From NCBI GenBank assembly GCA_910589415.1, contig OU342632.1, positions 36,903,637-36,967,636 of the forward strand: a stretch of 64,000 nucleotides of DNA, written 5' to 3'. Position 1 is the stretch's first letter, and the number at the start of each line of letters is the position of its first letter. A program made the position numbers and the translations under genes. Positions 60,750 to 64,000 of this stretch are shown in pieces. This DNA is from Malachius bipustulatus. Its lineage: Eukaryota; Arthropoda; Insecta; Coleoptera; Melyridae. Under the pieces are notes generated by a model. It worked only from the letters and a program-made list of their open reading frames with translations. It made no database searches and was not told the origin of the DNA.

Positions 60750-61672
60750 GGGCCCATACTCCGTAAATCTGAATCCATCAGATATCTAATCATTACAAAA
60801 ATTTTAGATCCCTAGACTGCAAACTTTAAAGGGAAGCCCTTTACAAACAACGTTTTTTAGAAAGATTTTTTAATAAAAATCCACAGTCATAATATTGAGT
60901 TTTGAAATGTTTTAAAATTTTGTACCTGAGGTTTAAATTTCAATTCAATTTCTTTAAAAATGTGATCATAAATGCTAATAGAAATTTAGCTATTTTTATC
61001 CTTTTCCTGCCCACGCCACTGGCTTATTAATAAAAATAAATAAACATTTTATACACTCGCGGAAAGTTCGGAAAACGTTCATCCCATCCTGTTAATTTAA
61101 TTTCAAAGTTTTTTGTCTATCTTTCATAAACAGAGGTTCAAAAAATATAAATTTTTACAAAAATGCAAATGGTCGCCATTTTGAAACGATTTGTCCGAGT
61201 TTGCACAAATCGAATACCAGACCACTCCCTATGGATATCTTACAAAAATCTCAGTTCCCTAGATTGAAAACTACGGCCTCTAATTGAGTGAAAACTACAT
61301 TCAAATTGCATAATTTGAAGCGACATCCTGTACAAAAAACGTTTTTTTTTTAGAAAGTTTTTCTTACAAAACTCCACAGTCATACATAGATTTTGAAATT
61401 TTTTACGTTTTTACAATCGAAAATTTGAAATTTCAGAAATATAAATATGTCATAGAAGTTTGTAAATGTCTGATGACGTTTTAATTATTGGCTTCACGGT
61501 TTTCATGGTTGAAGGTTATTAATAGAGTTGTCTGTTCCCAAAATTTCAGTTCAATTCCTTTAAAAATGTGCTCATAAATGATAATAGATTTAGCCATTAT
61601 TACCCTTTTCCGATCCACCCCACTGGTTTATTAATAAAAATAGATAAACATTTTTTACACTAGCGGAAAGTA
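60750..61672. repeat. Diverged direct duplication (two copies)
   Basis: Copy 1 (about 60,750-61,075) and copy 2 (about 61,205-61,672) share AAAACGTTTTTTAGAAAG, CCACAGTCATA, TTTAAAAATGTGATCATAAA/TTTAAAAATGTGCTCATAAA, CTGGCTTATTAATAAAAATA/CTGGTTTATTAATAAAAATA and a closing CACT(C/A)GCGGAAAGT. Copy 2 has about 140 bp extra. No coding capacity is present. Confidence 0.75.
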
Positions 61673-62029
61673 CCCTTTGTGGGGGGATCCTAAGACAGTT
61701 TCGTACCCTATTTTGTCACAGCTTCACCTTACTTAGTATAGATAGAGATGTGACTCCCTCCCTAAGGGGACTCCAATTTAACGGGCCTGCCAATTTGCTC
61801 CTTCTTGTTCTGGTATCTCCTGCCAAAAGTTGTGATGCTCTAATTCATTGGGTAGATATAGGTAGATACATAGGTAGATATAGGGCAATTTGAAAAAAGT
61901 GTTAAACAGGAAAATTTTCAAATATTTTTTGTAAACTTCAAGATGTTGCCATTGTTTTCATATTATGTATGCAAGATGATGCAACACGGCTCTTATAAGA
62001 TGTAAACATATGCTTAGGTAATTGGTAAA

Positions 62030-62510
62030 GGAGTATATAAGAGCAGCTAATGAGTGTATAATGTTAACACCTGATACGAGAGATGGAGAGGACAAAACAA
62101 GACAGGAGTGTACATAAGGAGAGCCTGTTTTTCAGCTTCTTCGTCGAAGGATCGAGTTGGCTAGTCGAGCAGTGATTGAGTCGATCGCAAGTGGATCACT
62201 TAAAGAGACGGCAATGTGCGGATTCCTGATTATAATTTGATGGCCGTACGCGGTACTGCAGCTCTTAAGCATTACCTATTAACATTGCTTCCAATCCCTC
62301 GTCCAATGGCGATATTCCGTAGCAAATGTCTTAATTATTGCCTACTGCGATCAGGTGAATCTAAACGGTCTACTAAAGCCTTTTCTGGAGACGTCAGTTT
62401 ACCAGCTTTTAGACAAAAACCGCTCAGCTCTCAATGTCGGACGTGCCACGACTCGCGATCATTCATTTATATGTGAATTATTTCCAGCGAAAAACTGCTT
62501 TTTATAAGGA
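62030..62510 (+). promoter_or_regulatory. GC-elevated island with TATA box, possible promoter or solo LTR
   Basis: TATATAAGAG at about 62,033 precedes a GC-richer stretch (TTCGTCGAAGGATCGAG, GTCGAGCAGTGATTGAG). An 86-codon + strand frame (62,216-62,476) is not recognised. The combination could be a promoter with a 5' exon of a gene continuing to the right, or a decayed LTR. No TG...CA ends were defined. Confidence 0.25.
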
Positions 62511-63940
62511 GCCAGTTTTTGGTCGGCGAAATTTTAGAGTGTGGAATTTTTGAGCATTTTTATTTCTTATTGCATTTGTAGACTAGTAATGTGTCCGCAG
62601 ATTAATTTTTTATAGCGCTGCAGCTACCTGACAGCCGAGCTGAGGAGATTTTTAGAGCCATGCTGATATGTATAAGTGCCTATGCTTGCAGATGCCAGCA
62701 CAAGATACATTAAAATGTTAATGTGTTCTTTTGCAATTATTAAAAATAAACACATCTCGTTATTCTTCAATTTTATTGATTTAAAAAATTTGTTCAATGA
62801 TCATAAATTTTTATGTCCCTCCTCTTATATGTTTCTCTATATAAGGATAAATAATTTACTAATATTTAGGAATAATAAAATATTGTTTAATACATGGAAC
62901 TGCTATTATTAATGAAAATAATGACAACATAACAATCACATTAAAAGGTGTTAAGTACCTATTGTTGACTTTTATAAAGATTTTTATATATTTAGATATG
63001 GACAAAGTACTTGTACCTCAACATTGTAGACACTTGAGAGTCACACTTGTTACATTAACGCCAGTATTCACAAATAAATCATGATAATAGGTATCTTATT
63101 ACATCCCATAATCCCCCATCTTCTTAATCCTTTTTTACTTTAACCAATCCAATCATCAAAATCAACTTAACGAGGCTACCTGCATGATGTTATTACGATT
63201 TTTTTTTGTAGTGATAAAGGTGATGGGAATTTGACAACTGTATAAAGATATCTACCCTCGGCTTAAATACATTTTATTAGGCTGTTGACGTTTGTACCCG
63301 CCCCTGAAGTTCAACTTTCATAGAAGCTTGTTTTCACTTATCGTTTGATTAGTTTGATTTGATTAGAGCTCTTTGTAATTGGATGGAGTAATCTATATGA
63401 CATGGGTATTGTCATCGATCATCGATGGATTAGTAACTATAGAATGTACCCACTTAATCCATTATGGGAGGGTAGATTTATCAAGAACACTGGTTTATCT
63501 TTTTTTTTTGTGATTAGGTAATAGATAGTTAACTTTAACATAAATTAACCTATTAATAACTTGGGTTTTCTTTGCGCTCATATCTGCGAACTACCAAGGC
63601 GAGACTCATCTGATATTAATTACTTCTGTCAGTACATCAAACCTTATACATATTAAATTCGCTTATAAATACGACACGCGATAATTAAAAGCCTATAAGT
63701 TACAGTAATGTACCTACATAAAAAGTGGGATCTAGACCATTAATAAGTCATTATATTAAATCTTATATACATGAGAAAGCCATAAATCACATAAATCACA
63801 AAAACATTTGTTCTTTTTGCACAAAAAATAAAAATTTCTATACACTCTACTCAACTGATGTCTCAAGCCCTCTCCGACAGCTGGAATTAAAATCTATTTA
63901 ATTGAACTGAATTGAAAAAACGTTTTTAATTTATTTTACA
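62511..63940. other. AT-rich DNA, no gene seen
   Basis: A 78-codon + frame at 62,676-62,912 is F/I/L/N-rich and not supported. Otherwise only simple AT-rich sequence was seen. Confidence 0.4.
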
Positions 63941-63941
63941 G

Positions 63942-64000
63942 AATATGTTTCCATATCGTGGACTGCCAGGACATAGCCCTCTTCAGCCCTGGATATACCT
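63942..64000 (+). CDS. Candidate exon start, cut by the window edge
   Basis: The pyrimidine- and T-rich tract TTTTTAATTTATTTTACAG ends at 63,941. The next 59 bases are open as NMFPYRGLPGHSPLQPWIY and are much less AT-biased than the flank. A short Pro/aromatic stretch of this kind occurs in N-terminal regions of many developmental transcription factors, but I do not recognise the gene. It is too short to be sure it is coding. Confidence 0.35.

Overview
This is AT-rich, gene-poor animal nuclear DNA, most likely from an insect. The one clear gene segment encodes a SoxF-type HMG box close to insect Sox15. Around it are insect-style decayed non-LTR retrotransposons, a Tc1-like transposase remnant and many foldback elements. 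The order of insect cannot be fixed from the sequence. Bacterial features (operons, ribosome binding sites, CRISPR) do not apply.

Layout: (1) Bases 1 to about 9,056 are a head-to-tail satellite of 147-148 bp monomers. From about 2,185 onward it is organised as a 15-monomer higher-order repeat with a 2,213-bp period. The array runs off the left edge and ends in a degraded partial monomer. (2) From 9,057 to about 50,950 there is no convincing host coding sequence apart from one exon-like cassette on the + strand at 25,481-25,671. This stretch holds foldback/MITE elements, a hAT-like MITE with target duplication, six decayed non-LTR fragments (all on the minus strand), a Tc1-like transposase remnant (minus strand), a six-copy tandem repeat of about 0.32-0.38 kb at 39.0-41.1 kb, and a few GC-elevated islands. 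(3) At 50,949-51,352 on the minus strand lies a well-defined exon with the start codon, the N-terminal region and the first half of the HMG box of Sox15. It has a good acceptor just before the ATG and a donor splitting the HMG-box glycine codon. (4) From 51,353 to 63,900 is upstream DNA of Sox15 (5' intron or intergenic), dominated by a 2.0-kb near-perfect palindrome at 57,175-59,192. (5) The last 59 bases may be the start of a + strand exon.

The rest of the Sox15 HMG box was not found to the left. If the assembly is right, the HMG-box intron is longer than about 50.9 kb and would contain the satellite block and the whole transposon graveyard. No multigene pathway is visible. The most interesting material is structural: the higher-order satellite with a TGACTCA site in every full monomer, the very large palindrome, the TGACGTCA-bearing tandem repeat, and the density of long foldbacks.
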